Shown: positions 21,472-35,837 of the stretch, piece by piece
How positions within the stretch are numbered: position 1 is the first letter of the stretch
Layout of the letters: every line of letters starts with the position of its first letter
Source: Aphanomyces cochlioides
Taxonomy: Eukaryota; Oomycota; Saprolegniomycetes; Saprolegniales; Verrucalvaceae
Assembly: GCA_019828595.1 (NCBI GenBank)
Contig: JAHQRK010000021.1
Coordinates: 496,001-560,000, forward strand
DNA length: 64,000 bases
Reading direction: 5' to 3'
Translations under genes and position numbers: made by a program
Notes under the pieces: model-generated
What the model was told of the DNA's origin: nothing
Database searches by the model: none
The model's input: only the letters and a program-made list of their open reading frames with translations

Positions 21472-22415
21472 TCTCTTTTTTCCTTCTTCTCAACCACTTC
21501 TATCCCTACTGCTGTTGCGATAGCCCTAGCCTCTCCATCTCGCCTCTTTTCTTCGACACACATGTCAAAGTCTACGGTCCTTATCCCAACCTGCAACCAA
21601 AACCACCCTATTCCAGTCCAAAGCTCATCCTCCGTATGGTAAACCATGTGGCGTCCATACACACAACCCGTACCGTTTAGACATGAAAAACAGTCTGCGT
21701 TTTGACCGGAGGACATTCTTAGACCAAGTGGATACTCGCTTTCAAAGGACATATAGTTTGGATCGACATTTCTCATTTTTCGATCGGCCAATTCCACCCA
21801 TCTGTCGTCTGATGTTGGCACTTGATGTGCTACTCGCATGAACATACAATCCACTTGCTTGGCCATGGTGCGTACATCAGACACACCTCTTTTATATTGA
21901 CCTTATCTCTGATGATACCGTGCTACGGCGAGAGGATAAGTATTCGTATTTATGTGTGTCTTTCCATTGACTGTGCTCGACAAACTTCCAACCCACCAAT
22001 GCTATCCAACCATGATGAATGATTGAAACCTTTCTCTCGTCCTGCATGAAGATGTCTCTTATATGGCCCTGTCACTGGACACGCTGTCGTCCATGTGTTT
22101 GGTATGGTTTTATCGACGAAACGGTTTGTACTGTTTTGACTGTTGCGTCTTTGTCTCGACGAGAGGACGAATATATCCAAGTGATATCTGAAAAGTTTAG
22201 AGTGGCCAGTTGGATGAAGAGGTTGTGGTGGAGGATGACATGAAGGATGGATGTTTGTGTGTTGAATGTGTGTAGAGAATGTTTTGTGTGTGCGTGTTGA
22301 GTGTATGTGGAGTATGGTGTTGTTTGGGTGGTATGTAATTGATGTGTGGGTCGCATGTGTCTACGATGGCACGAAGGAGGAGTGGTAGGTATGTGTATGG
22401 AGTATAGTATATCAA

Positions 22416-22497
22416 GTCAGTGTGCCCGAGCGGTCCAAGGGGGTAGACTCAAGTTCTACTGTGTTCGCACTCGAGGGTTCAAATCCCACCGCTGACA
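22416..22497 (+). tRNA. tRNA-Leu(CAA), array copy 3, T-stem variant
   Basis: The T stem reads GAGGG instead of GTGGG, so one of the five T-stem pairs with CCCAC is lost. Otherwise as copy 1. Dimorphic site: A. Confidence 0.93.
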
Positions 22498-23441
22498 TCT
22501 CTTTTTTCCTTCTTCTCAACCACTTCTATCCCTACTGCTGTTGCGATAGCCCTAGCCTCTCCATCTCGCCTCTTTTCTTCGACACACATGTCAAAGTCTA
22601 CGGTCCTTATCCCAACCTGCAACCAAAACCACCCTATTCCAGTCCAAAGCTCATCCTCCGTATGGTAAACCATGTGGCGTCCATACACACAACCCGTACC
22701 GTTTAGACATGAAAAACAGTCTGCGTTTTGACCGGAGGACATTCTTAGACCAAGTGGATACTCGCTTTCAAAGGACATATAGTTTGGATCGACATTTCTC
22801 ATTTTTCGATCGGCCAATTCCACCCATCTGTCGTCTGATGTTGGCACTTGATGTGCTACTCGCATGAACATACAATCCACTTGCTTGGCCATGGTGCGTA
22901 CATCAGACACACCTCTTTTATATTGACCTTATCTCTGATGATACCGTGCTACGGCGAGAGGATAAGTATTCGTATTTATGTGTGTCTTTCCATTGACTGT
23001 GCTCGACAAACTTCCAACCCACCAATGCTATCCAACCATGATGAATGATTGAAACCTTTCTCTCGTCCTGCATGAAGATGTCTCTTATATGGCCCTGTCA
23101 CTGGACACGCTGTCGTCCATGTGTTTGGTATGGTTTTATCGACGAAACGGTTTGTACTGTTTTGACTGTTGCGTCTTTGTCTCGACGAGAGGACGAATAT
23201 ATCCAAGTGATATCTGAAAAGTTTAGAGTGGCCAGTTGGATGAAGAGGTTGTGGTGGAGGATGACATGAAGGATGGATGTTTGTGTGTTGAATGTGTGTA
23301 GAGAATGTTTTGTGTGTGCGTGTTGAGTGTATGTGGAGTATGGTGTTGTTTGGGTGGTATGTAATTGATGTGTGGGTCGCATGTGTCTACGATGGCACGA
23401 AGGAGGAGTGGTAGGTATGTGTATGGAGTATAGTATATCAA

Positions 23442-23523
23442 GTCAGTGTGCCCGAGCGGTCCAAGGGGGTAGACTCAAGTTCTACTGTGTTCGCACTCGT
23501 GGGTTCAAATCCCACCGCTGACA
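23442..23523 (+). tRNA. tRNA-Leu(CAA), array copy 4
   Basis: Consensus sequence. Dimorphic site: A. Confidence 0.97.
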
Positions 23524-24467
23524 TCTCTTTTTTCCTTCTTCTCAACCACTTCTATCCCTACTGCTGTTGCGATAGCCCTAGCCTCTCCATCTCGCCTCTT
23601 TTCTTCGACACACATGTCAAAGTCTACGGTCCTTATCCCAACCTGCAACCAAAACCACCCTATTCCAGTCCAAAGCTCATCCTCCGTATGGTAAACCATG
23701 TGGCGTCCATACACACAACCCGTACCGTTTAGACATGAAAAACAGTCTGCGTTTTGACCGGAGGACATTCTTAGACCAAGTGGATACTCGCTTTCAAAGG
23801 ACATATAGTTTGGATCGACATTTCTCATTTTTCGATCGGCCAATTCCACCCATCTGTCGTCTGATGTTGGCACTTGATGTGCTACTCGCATGAACATACA
23901 ATCCACTTGCTTGGCCATGGTGCGTACATCAGACACACCTCTTTTATATTGACCTTATCTCTGATGATACCGTGCTACGGCGAGAGGATAAGTATTCGTA
24001 TTTATGTGTGTCTTTCCATTGACTGTGCTCGACAAACTTCCAACCCACCAATGCTATCCAACCATGATGAATGATTGAAACCTTTCTCTCGTCCTGCATG
24101 AAGATGTCTCTTATATGGCCCTGTCACTGGACACGCTGTCGTCCATGTGTTTGGTATGGTTTTATCGACGAAACGGTTTGTACTGTTTTGACTGTTGCGT
24201 CTTTGTCTCGACGAGAGGACGAATATATCCAAGTGATATCTGAAAAGTTTAGAGTGGCCAGTTGGATGAAGAGGTTGTGGTGGAGGATGACATGAAGGAT
24301 GGATGTTTGTGTGTTGAATGTGTGTAGAGAATGTTTTGTGTGTGCGTGTTGAGTGTATGTGGAGTATGGTGTTGTTTGGGTGGTATGTAATTGATGTGTG
24401 GGTCGCATGTGTCTACGATGGCACGAAGGAGGAGTGGTAGGTATGTGTATGGAGTATAGTATATCAA

Positions 24468-24549
24468 GTCAGTGTGCCCGAGCGGTCCAAGGGGGTAGAC
24501 TCAAGTTCTACTGTGTTCGCACTCGTGGGTTCAAATCCCACCGCTGACA
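24468..24549 (+). tRNA. tRNA-Leu(CAA), array copy 5
   Basis: Consensus sequence. Dimorphic site: A. Confidence 0.97.
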
Positions 24550-25493
24550 TCTCTTTTTTCCTTCTTCTCAACCACTTCTATCCCTACTGCTGTTGCGATA
24601 GCCCTAGCCTCTCCATCTCGCCTCTTTTCTTCGACACACATGTCAAAGTCTACGGTCCTTATCCCAACCTGCAACCAAAACCACCCTATTCCAGTCCAAA
24701 GCTCATCCTCCGTATGGTAAACCATGTGGCGTCCATACACACAACCCGTACCGTTTAGACATGAAAAACAGTCTGCGTTTTGACCGGAGGACATTCTTAG
24801 ACCAAGTGGATACTCGCTTTCAAAGGACATATAGTTTGGATCGACATTTCTCATTTTTCGATCGGCCAATTCCACCCATCTGTCGTCTGATGTTGGCACT
24901 TGATGTGCTACTCGCATGAACATACAATCCACTTGCTTGGCCATGGTGCGTACATCAGACACACCTCTTTTATATTGACCTTATCTCTGATGATACCGTG
25001 CTACGGCGAGAGGATAAGTATTCGTATTTATGTGTGTCTTTCCATTGACTGTGCTCGACAAACTTCCAACCCACCAATGCTATCCAACCATGATGAATGA
25101 TTGAAACCTTTCTCTCGTCCTGCATGAAGATGTCTCTTATATGGCCCTGTCACTGGACACGCTGTCGTCCATGTGTTTGGTATGGTTTTATCGACGAAAC
25201 GGTTTGTACTGTTTTGACTGTTGCGTCTTTCTCTCGACGAGAGGACGAATATATCCAAGTGATATCTGAAAAGTTTAGAGTGGCCAGTTGGATGAAGAGG
25301 TTGTGGTGGAGGATGACATGAAGGATGGATGTTTGTGTGTTGAATGTGTGTAGAGAATGTTTTGTGTGTGCGTGTTGAGTGTATGTGGAGTATGGTGTTG
25401 TTTGGGTGGTATGTAATTGATGTGTGGGTCGCATGTGTCTACGATGGCACGAAGGAGGAGTGGTAGGTATGTGTATGGAGTATAGTATATCAA

Positions 25494-25575
25494 GTCAGTG
25501 TGCCCGAGCGGTCCAAGGGGGTAGACTCAAGTTCTACTGTGTTCGCACTCGTGGGTTCAAATCCCACCGCTGACA
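25494..25575 (+). tRNA. tRNA-Leu(CAA), array copy 6
   Basis: Consensus tRNA. The unit upstream has a G-to-C change near 25,231 (CTTTCTCTCG). Dimorphic site: A. Confidence 0.97.
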
Positions 25576-26519
25576 TCTCTTTTTTCCTTCTTCTCAACCA
25601 CTTCTATCCCTACTGCTGTTGCGATAGCCCTAGCCTCTCCATCTCGCCTCTTTTCTTCGACACACATGTCAAAGTCTACGGTCCTTATCCCAACCTGCAA
25701 CCAAAACCACCCTATTCCAGTCCAAAGCTCATCCTCCGTATGGTAAACCATGTGGCGTCCATACACACAACCCGTACCGTTTAGACATGAAAAACAGTCT
25801 GCGTTTTGACCGGAGGACATTCTTAGACCAAGTGGATACTCGCTTTCAAAGGACATATAGTTTGGATCGACATTTCTCATTTTTCGATCGGCCAATTCCA
25901 CCCATCTGTCGTCTGATGTTGGCACTTGATGTGCTACTCGCATGAACATACAATCCACTTGCTTGGCCATGGTGCGTACATCAGACACACCTCTTTTATA
26001 TTGACCTTATCTCTGATGATACCGTGCTACGGCGAGAGGATAAGTATTCGTATTTATGTGTGTCTTTCCATTGACTGTGCTCAACAAACTTCCAACCCAC
26101 CAATGCTATCCAACCATGATGAATGATTGAAACCTTTCTCTCGTCCTGCATGAAGATGTCTCTTATATGGCCCTGTCACTGGACACGCTGTCGTCCATGT
26201 GTTTGGTATGGTTTTATCGACGAAACGGTTTGTACTGTTTTGACTGTTGCGTCTTTGTCTCGACGAGAGGACGAATATATCCAAGTGATATCTGAAAAGT
26301 TTAGAGTGGCCAGTTGGATGAAGAGGTTGTGGTGGAGGATGACATGAAGGATGGATGTTTGTGTGTTGAATGTGTGTAGAGAATGTTTTGTGTGTGCGTG
26401 TTGAGTGTATGTGGAGTATGGTGTTGTTTGGGTGGTATGTAATTGATGTGTGGGTCGCATGTGTCTACGATGGCACGAAGGAGGAGTGGTAGGTATGTGT
26501 ATGGAGTATAGTATATCAA

Positions 26520-26601
26520 GTCAGTGTGCCCGAGCGGTCCAAGGGGGTAGACTCAAGTTCTACTGTGTTCGCACTCGTGGGTTCAAATCCCACCGCTGAC
26601 A
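26520..26601 (+). tRNA. tRNA-Leu(CAA), array copy 7
   Basis: Consensus tRNA. The unit upstream has GCTCAACAAAC instead of GCTCGACAAAC near 26,083. Dimorphic site: A. Confidence 0.97.
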
Positions 26602-27545
26602 TCTCTTTTTTCCTTCTTCTCAACCACTTCTATCCCTACTGCTGTTGCGATAGCCCTAGCCTCTCCATCTCGCCTCTTTTCTTCGACACACATGTCAAAG
26701 TCTACGGTCCTTATCCCAACCTGCAACCAAAACCACCCTATTCCAGTCCAAAGCTCATCCTCCGTATGGTAAACCATGTGGCGTCCATACACACAACCCG
26801 TACCGTTTAGACATGAAAAACAGTCTGCGTTTTGACCGGAGGACATTCTTAGACCAAGTGGATACTCGCTTTCAAAGGACATATAGTTTGGATCGACATT
26901 TCTCATTTTTCGATCGGCCAATTCCACCCATCTGTCGTCTGATGTTGGCACTTGATGTGCTACTCGCATGAACATACAATCCACTTGCTTGGCCATGGTG
27001 CGTACATCAGACACACCTCTTTTATATTGACCTTGTCTCTGATGATACCGTGCTACGGCGAGAGGATAAGTATTCGTATTTATGTGTGTCTTTCCATTGA
27101 CTGTGCTCGACAAACTTCCAACCCACCAATGCTATCCAACCATGATGAATGATTGAAACCTTTCTCTCGTCCTGCATGAAGATGTCTCTTATATGGCCCT
27201 GTCACTGGACACGCTGTCGTCCATGTGTTTGGTATGGTTTTATCGACGAAACGGTTTGTACTGTTTTGACTGTTGCGTCTTTGTCTCGACGAGAGGACGA
27301 ATATATCCAAGTGATATCTGAAAAGTTTAGAGTGGCCAGTTGGATGAAGAGGTTGTGGTGGAGGATGACATGAAGGATGGATGTTTGTGTGTTGAATGTG
27401 TGTAGAGAATGTTTTGTGTGTGCGTGTTGAGTGTATGTGGAGTATGGTGTTGTTTGGGTGGTATGTAATTGATGTGTGGGTCGCATGTGTCTACGATGGC
27501 ACGAAGGAGGAGTGGTAGGTATGTGTATGGAGTATAGTATATCAA

Positions 27546-27627
27546 GTCAGTGTGCCCGAGCGGTCCAAGGGGGTAGACTCAAGTTCTACTGTGTTCGCAC
27601 TCGTGGGTTCAAATCCCACCGCTGACA
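27546..27627 (+). tRNA. tRNA-Leu(CAA), array copy 8
   Basis: Consensus sequence. Dimorphic site: G. Confidence 0.97.
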
Positions 27628-28571
27628 TCTCTTTTTTCCTTCTTCTCAACCACTTCTATCCCTACTGCTGTTGCGATAGCCCTAGCCTCTCCATCTCGCC
27701 TCTTTTCTTCGACACACATGTCAAAGTCTACGGTCCTTATCCCAACCTGCAACCAAAACCACCCTATTCCAGTCCAAAGCTCATCCTCCGTATGGTAAAC
27801 CATGTGGCGTCCATACACACAACCCGTACCGTTTAGACATGAAAAACAGTCTGCGTTTTGACCGGAGGACATTCTTAGACCAAGTGGATACTCGCTTTCA
27901 AAGGACATATAGTTTGGATCGACATTTCTCATTTTTCGATCGGCCAATTCCACCCATCTGTCGTCTGATGTTGGCACTTGATGTGCTACTCGCATGAACA
28001 TACAATCCACTTGCTTGGCCATGGTGCGTACATCAGACACACCTCTTTTATATTGACCTTGTCTCTGATGATACCGTGCTACGGCGAGAGGATAAGTATT
28101 CGTATTTATGTGTGTCTTTCCATTGACTGTGCTCGACAAACTTCCAACCCACCAATGCTATCCAACCATGATGAATGATTGAAACCTTTCTCTCGTCCTG
28201 CATGAAGATGTCTCTTATATGGCCCTGTCACTGGACACGCTGTCGTCCATGTGTTTGGTATGGTTTTATCGACGAAACGGTTTGTACTGTTTTGACTGTT
28301 GCGTCTTTGTCTCGACGAGAGGACGAATATATCCAAGTGATATCTGAAAAGTTTAGAGTGGCCAGTTGGATGAAGAGGTTGTGGTGGAGGATGACATGAA
28401 GGATGGATGTTTGTGTGTTGAATGTGTGTAGAGAATGTTTTGTGTGTGCGTGTTGAGTGTATGTGGAGTATGGTGTTGTTTGGGTGGTATGTAATTGATG
28501 TGTGGGTCGCATGTGTCTACGATGGCACGAAGGAGGAGTGGTAGGTATGTGTATGGAGTATAGTATATCAA

Positions 28572-28653
28572 GTCAGTGTGCCCGAGCGGTCCAAGGGGGT
28601 AGACTCAAGTTCTACTGTGTTCGCACTCGTGGGTTCAAATCCCACCGCTGACA
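28572..28653 (+). tRNA. tRNA-Leu(CAA), array copy 9
   Basis: Consensus sequence. Dimorphic site: G. Confidence 0.97.
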
Positions 28654-29597
28654 TCTCTTTTTTCCTTCTTCTCAACCACTTCTATCCCTACTGCTGTTGC
28701 GATAGCCCTAGCCTCTCCATCTCGCCTCTTTTCTTCGACACACATGTCAAAGTCTACGGTCCTTATCCCAACCTGCAACCAAAACCACCCTATTCCAGTC
28801 CAAAGCTCATCCTCCGTATGGTAAACCATGTGGCGTCCATACACACAACCCGTACCGTTTAGACATGAAAAACAGTCTGCGTTTTGACCGGAGGACATTC
28901 TTAGACCAAGTGGATACTCGCTTTCAAAGGACATATAGTTTGGATCGACATTTCTCATTTTTCGATCGGCCAATTCCACCCATCTGTCGTCTGATGTTGG
29001 CACTTGATGTGCTACTCGCATGAACATACAATCCACTTGCTTGGCCATGGTGCGTACATCAGACACACCTCTTTTATATTGACCTTATCTCTGATGATAC
29101 CGTGCTACGGCGAGAGGATAAGTATTCGTATTTATGTGTGTCTTTCCATTGACTGTGCTCGACAAACTTCCAACCCACCAATGCTATCCAACCATGATGA
29201 ATGATTGAAACCTTTCTCTCGTCCTGCATGAAGATGTCTCTTATATGGCCCTGTCACTGGACACGCTGTCGTCCATGTGTTTGGTATGGTTTTATCGACG
29301 AAACGGTTTGTACTGTTTTGACTGTTGCGTCTTTGTCTCGACGAGAGGACGAATATATCCAAGTGATATCTGAAAAGTTTAGAGTGGCCAGTTGGATGAA
29401 GAGGTTGTGGTGGAGGATGACATGAAGGATGGATGTTTGTGTGTTGAATGTGTGTAGAGAATGTTTTGTGTGTGCGTGTTGAGTGTATGTGGAGTATGGT
29501 GTTGTTTGGGTGGTATGTAATTGATGTGTGGGTCGCATGTGTCTACGATGGCACGAAGGAGGAGTGGTAGGTATGTGTATGGAGTATAGTATATCAA

Positions 29598-29678
29598 GTC
29601 AGTGTGCCCGAGCGGTCCAAGGGGTAGACTCAAGTTCTACTGTGTTCGCACTCGTGGGTTCAAATCCCACCGCTGACA
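29598..29678 (+). tRNA. tRNA-Leu(CAA), array copy 10, one G shorter
   Basis: 81 bases. The G5 run between D stem and anticodon stem is G4, so either base 26 or one stem pair is missing. Same variant as copies 13 and 22. Could be a homopolymer error. Dimorphic site: A. Confidence 0.9.
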
Positions 29679-30622
29679 TCTCTTTTTTCCTTCTTCTCAA
29701 CCACTTCTATCCCTACTGCTGTTGCGATAGCCCTAGCCTCTCCATCTCGCCTCTTTTCTTCGACACACATGTCAAAGTCTACGGTCCTTATCCCAACCTG
29801 CAACCAAAACCACCCTATTCCAGTCCAAAGCTCATCCTCCGTATGGTAAACCATGTGGCGTCCATACACACAACCCGTACCGTTTAGACATGAAAAACAG
29901 TCTGCGTTTTGACCGGAGGACATTCTTAGACCAAGTGGATACTCGCTTTCAAAGGACATATAGTTTGGATCGACATTTCTCATTTTTCGATCGGCCAATT
30001 CCACCCATCTGTCGTCTGATGTTGGCACTTGATGTGCTACTCGCATGAACATACAATCCACTTGCTTGGCCATGGTGCGTACATCAGACACACCTCTTTT
30101 ATATTGACCTTATCTCTGATGATACCGTGCTACGGCGAGAGGATAAGTATTCGTATTTATGTGTGTCTTTCCATTGACTGTGCTCGACAAACTTCCAACC
30201 CACCAATGCTATCCAACCATGATGAATGATTGAAACCTTTCTCTCGTCCTGCATGAAGATGTCTCTTATATGGCCCTGTCACTGGACACGCTGTCGTCCA
30301 TGTGTTTGGTATGGTTTTATCGACGAAACGGTTTGTACTGTTTTGACTGTTGCGTCTTTGTCTCGACGAGAGGACGAATATATCCAAGTGATATCTGAAA
30401 AGTTTAGAGTGGCCAGTTGGATGAAGAGGTTGTGGTGGAGGATGACATGAAGGATGGATGTTTGTGTGTTGAATGTGTGTAGAGAATGTTTTGTGTGTGC
30501 GTGTTGAGTGTATGTGGAGTATGGTGTTGTTTGGGTGGTATGTAATTGATGTGTGGGTCGCATGTGTCTACGATGGCACGAAGGAGGAGTGGTAGGTATG
30601 TGTATGGAGTATAGTATATCAA

Positions 30623-30704
30623 GTCAGTGTGCCCGAGCGGTCCAAGGGGGTAGACTCAAGTTCTACTGTGTTCGCACTCGTGGGTTCAAATCCCACCGCT
30701 GACA
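30623..30704 (+). tRNA. tRNA-Leu(CAA), array copy 11
   Basis: Consensus sequence. Dimorphic site: A. Confidence 0.97.
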
Positions 30705-31648
30705 TCTCTTTTTTCCTTCTTCTCAACCACTTCTATCCCTACTGCTGTTGCGATAGCCCTAGCCTCTCCATCTCGCCTCTTTTCTTCGACACACATGTCA
30801 AAGTCTACGGTCCTTATCCCAACCTGCAACCAAAACCACCCTATTCCAGTCCAAAGCTCATCCTCCGTATGGTAAACCATGTGGCGTCCATACACACAAC
30901 CCGTACCGTTTAGACATGAAAAACAGTCTGCGTTTTGACCGGAGGACATTCTTAGACCAAGTGGATACTCGCTTTCAAAGGACATATAGTTTGGATCGAC
31001 ATTTCTCATTTTTCGATCGGCCAATTCCACCCATCTGTCGTCTGATGTTGGCACTTGATGTGCTACTCGCATGAACATACAATCCACTTGCTTGGCCATG
31101 GTGCGTACATCAGACACACCTCTTTTATATTGACCTTATCTCTGATGATACCGTGCTACGGCGAGAGGATAAGTATTCGTATTTATGTGTGTCTTTCCAT
31201 TGACTGTGCTCGACAAACTTCCAACCCACCAATGCTATCCAACCATGATGAATGATTGAAACCTTTCTCTCGTCCTGCATGAAGATGTCTCTTATATGGC
31301 CCTGTCACTGGACACGCTGTCGTCCATGTGTTTGGTATGGTTTTATCGACGAAACGGTTTGTACTGTTTTGACTGTTGCGTCTTTGTCTCGACGAGAGGA
31401 CGAATATATCCAAGTGATATCTGAAAAGTTTAGAGTGGCCAGTTGGATGAAGAGGTTGTGGTGGAGGATGACATGAAGGATGGATGTTTGTGTGTTGAAT
31501 GTGTGTAGAGAATGTTTTGTGTGTGCGTGTTGAGTGTATGTGGAGTATGGTGTTGTTTGGGTGGTATGTAATTGATGTGTGGGTCGCATGTGTCTACGAT
31601 GGCACGAAGGAGGAGTGGTAGGTATGTGTATGGAGTATAGTATATCAA

Positions 31649-31730
31649 GTCAGTGTGCCCGAGCGGTCCAAGGGGGTAGACTCAAGTTCTACTGTGTTCG
31701 CACTCGTGGGTTCAAATCCCACCGCTGACA
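31649..31730 (+). tRNA. tRNA-Leu(CAA), array copy 12
   Basis: Consensus tRNA. The following unit gains two T near 31,962 (GCGTTTTTTGACC). Dimorphic site: A. Confidence 0.97.
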
Positions 31731-32676
31731 TCTCTTTTTTCCTTCTTCTCAACCACTTCTATCCCTACTGCTGTTGCGATAGCCCTAGCCTCTCCATCTC
31801 GCCTCTTTTCTTCGACACACATGTCAAAGTCTACGGTCCTTATCCCAACCTGCAACCAAAACCACCCTATTCCAGTCCAAAGCTCATCCTCCGTATGGTA
31901 AACCATGTGGCGTCCATACACACAACCCGTACCGTTTAGACATGAAAAACAGTCTGCGTTTTTTGACCGGAGGACATTCTTAGACCAAGTGGATACTCGC
32001 TTTCAAAGGACATATAGTTTGGATCGACATTTCTCATTTTTCGATCGGCCAATTCCACCCATCTGTCGTCTGATGTTGGCACTTGATGTGCTACTCGCAT
32101 GAACATACAATCCACTTGCTTGGCCATGGTGCGTACATCAGACACACCTCTTTTATATTGACCTTATCTCTGATGATACCGTGCTACGGCGAGAGGATAA
32201 GTATTCGTATTTATGTGTGTCTTTCCATTGACTGTGCTCGACAAACTTCCAACCCACCAATGCTATCCAACCATGATGAATGATTGAAACCTTTCTCTCG
32301 TCCTGCATGAAGATGTCTCTTATATGGCCCTGTCACTGGACACGCTGTCGTCCATGTGTTTGGTATGGTTTTATCGACGAAACGGTTTGTACTGTTTTGA
32401 CTGTTGCGTCTTTGTCTCGACGAGAGGACGAATATATCCAAGTGATATCTGAAAAGTTTAGAGTGGCCAGTTGGATGAAGAGGTTGTGGTGGAGGATGAC
32501 ATGAAGGATGGATGTTTGTGTGTTGAATGTGTGTAGAGAATGTTTTGTGTGTGCGTGTTGAGTGTATGTGGAGTATGGTGTTGTTTGGGTGGTATGTAAT
32601 TGATGTGTGGGTCGCATGTGTCTACGATGGCACGAAGGAGGAGTGGTAGGTATGTGTATGGAGTATAGTATATCAA

Positions 32677-32757
32677 GTCAGTGTGCCCGAGCGGTCCAAG
32701 GGGTAGACTCAAGTTCTACTGTGTTCGCACTCGTGGGTTCAAATCCCACCGCTGACA
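32677..32757 (+). tRNA. tRNA-Leu(CAA), array copy 13, one G shorter
   Basis: 81 bases, G4 instead of G5 before the anticodon stem, as in copies 10 and 22. Dimorphic site: A. Confidence 0.9.
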
Positions 32758-33701
32758 TCTCTTTTTTCCTTCTTCTCAACCACTTCTATCCCTACTGCTG
32801 TTGCGATAGCCCTAGCCTCTCCATCTCGCCTCTTTTCTTCGACACACATGTCAAAGTCTACGGTCCTTATCCCAACCTGCAACCAAAACCACCCTATTCC
32901 AGTCCAAAGCTCATCCTCCGTATGGTAAACCATGTGGCGTCCATACACACAACCCGTACCGTTTAGACATGAAAAACAGTCTGCGTTTTGACCGGAGGAC
33001 ATTCTTAGACCAAGTGGATACTCGCTTTCAAAGGACATATAGTTTGGATCGACATTTCTCATTTTTCGATCGGCCAATTCCACCCATCTGTCGTCTGATG
33101 TTGGCACTTGATGTGCTACTCGCATGAACATACAATCCACTTGCTTGGCCATGGTGCGTACATCAGACACACCTCTTTTATATTGACCTTGTCTCTGATG
33201 ATACCGTGCTACGGCGAGAGGATAAGTATTCGTATTTATGTGTGTCTTTCCATTGACTGTGCTCGACAAACTTCCAACCCACCAATGCTATCCAACCATG
33301 ATGAATGATTGAAACCTTTCTCTCGTCCTGCATGAAGATGTCTCTTATATGGCCCTGTCACTGGACACGCTGTCGTCCATGTGTTTGGTATGGTTTTATC
33401 GACGAAACGGTTTGTACTGTTTTGACTGTTGCGTCTTTGTCTCGACGAGAGGACGAATATATCCAAGTGATATCTGAAAAGTTTAGAGTGGCCAGTTGGA
33501 TGAAGAGGTTGTGGTGGAGGATGACATGAAGGATGGATGTTTGTGTGTTGAATGTGTGTAGAGAATGTTTTGTGTGTGCGTGTTGAGTGTATGTGGAGTA
33601 TGGTGTTGTTTGGGTGGTATGTAATTGATGTGTGGGTCGCATGTGTCTACGATGGCACGAAGGAGGAGTGGTAGGTATGTGTATGGAGTATAGTATATCA
33701 A

Positions 33702-33783
33702 GTCAGTGTGCCCGAGCGGTCCAAGGGGGTAGACTCAAGTTCTACTGTGTTCGCACTCGTGGGTTCAAATCCCACCGCTGACA
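33702..33783 (+). tRNA. tRNA-Leu(CAA), array copy 14
   Basis: Consensus sequence. Dimorphic site: G. Confidence 0.97.
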
Positions 33784-34729
33784 TCTCTTTTTTCCTTCTT
33801 CTCAACCACTTCTATCCCTACTGCTGTTGCGATAGCCCTAGCCTCTCCATCTCGCCTCTTTTCTTCGACACACATGTCAAAGTCTACGGTCCTTATCCCA
33901 ACCTGCAACCAAAACCACCCTATTCCAGTCCAAAGCTCATCCTCCGTATGGTAAACCATGTGGCGTCCATACACACAACCCGTACCGTTTAGACATGAAA
34001 AACAGTCTGCGTTTTGACCGGAGGACATTCTTAGACCAAGTGGATACTCGCTTTCAAAGGACATATAGTTTGGATCGACATTTCTCATTTTTCGATCGGC
34101 CAATTCCACCCATCTGTCGTCTGATGTTGGCACTTGATGTGCTACTCGCATGAACATACAATCCACTTGCTTGGCCATGGTGCGTACATCAGACACACCT
34201 CTTTTATATTGACCTTATCTCTGATGATACCGTGCTACGGCGAGAGGATAAGTATTCGTATTTATGTGTGTCTTTCCATTGACTGTGCTCGACAAACTTC
34301 CAACCCACCAATGCTATCCAACCATGATGAATGATTGAAACCTTTCTCTCGTCCTGCATGAAGATGTCTCTTATATGGCCCTGTCACTGGACACGCTGTC
34401 GTCCATGTGTTTGGTATGGTTTTATCGACGAAACGGTTTGTACTGTTTTGACTGTTGCGTCTTTCTTTCTCGACGAGAGGACGAATATATCCAAGTGATA
34501 TCTGAAAAGTTTAGAGTGGCCAGTTGGATGAAGAGGTTGTGGTGGAGGATGACATGAAGGATGGATGTTTGTGTGTTGAATGTGTGTAGAGAATGTTTTG
34601 TGTGTGCGTGTTGAGTGTATGTGGAGTATGGTGTTGTTTGGGTGGTATGTAATTGATGTGTGGGTCGCATGTGTCTACGATGGCACGAAGGAGGAGTGGT
34701 AGGTATGTGTATGGAGTATAGTATATCAA

Positions 34730-34811
34730 GTCAGTGTGCCCGAGCGGTCCAAGGGGGTAGACTCAAGTTCTACTGTGTTCGCACTCGTGGGTTCAAATCC
34801 CACCGCTGACA
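34730..34811 (+). tRNA. tRNA-Leu(CAA), array copy 15
   Basis: Consensus tRNA. The unit upstream has CTTTCTTTCTCG near 34,464, a two-base gain. Dimorphic site: A. Confidence 0.97.
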
Positions 34812-35755
34812 TCTCTTTTTTCCTTCTTCTCAACCACTTCTATCCCTACTGCTGTTGCGATAGCCCTAGCCTCTCCATCTCGCCTCTTTTCTTCGACACA
34901 CATGTCAAAGTCTACGGTCCTTATCCCAACCTGCAACCAAAACCACCCTATTCCAGTCCAAAGCTCATCCTCCGTATGGTAAACCATGTGGCGTCCATAC
35001 ACACAACCCGTACCGTTTAGACATGAAAAACAGTCTGCGTTTTGACCGGAGGACATTCTTAGACCAAGTGGATACTCGCTTTCAAAGGACATATAGTTTG
35101 GATCGACATTTCTCATTTTTCGATCGGCCAATTCCACCCATCTGTCGTCTGATGTTGGCACTTGATGTGCTACTCGCATGAACATACAATCCACTTGCTT
35201 GGCCATGGTGCGTACATCAGACACACCTCTTTTATATTGACCTTGTCTCTGATGATACCGTGCTACGGCGAGAGGATAAGTATTCGTATTTATGTGTGTC
35301 TTTCCATTGACTGTGCTCGACAAACTTCCAACCCACCAATGCTATCCAACCATGATGAATGATTGAAACCTTTCTCTCGTCCTGCATGAAGATGTCTCTT
35401 ATATGGCCCTGTCACTGGACACGCTGTCGTCCATGTGTTTGGTATGGTTTTATCGACGAAACGGTTTGTACTGTTTTGACTGTTGCGTCTTTGTCTCGAC
35501 GAGAGGACGAATATATCCAAGTGATATCTGAAAAGTTTAGAGTGGCCAGTTGGATGAAGAGGTTGTGGTGGAGGATGACATGAAGGATGGATGTTTGTGT
35601 GTTGAATGTGTGTAGAGAATGTTTTGTGTGTGCGTGTTGAGTGTATGTGGAGTATGGTGTTGTTTGGGTGGTATGTAATTGATGTGTGGGTCGCATGTGT
35701 CTACGATGGCACGAAGGAGGAGTGGTAGGTATGTGTATGGAGTATAGTATATCAA

Positions 35756-35837
35756 GTCAGTGTGCCCGAGCGGTCCAAGGGGGTAGACTCAAGTTCTACT
35801 GTGTTCGCACTCGTGGGTTCAAATCCCACCGCTGACA
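35756..35837 (+). tRNA. tRNA-Leu(CAA), array copy 16
   Basis: Consensus sequence. Dimorphic site: G. Confidence 0.97.
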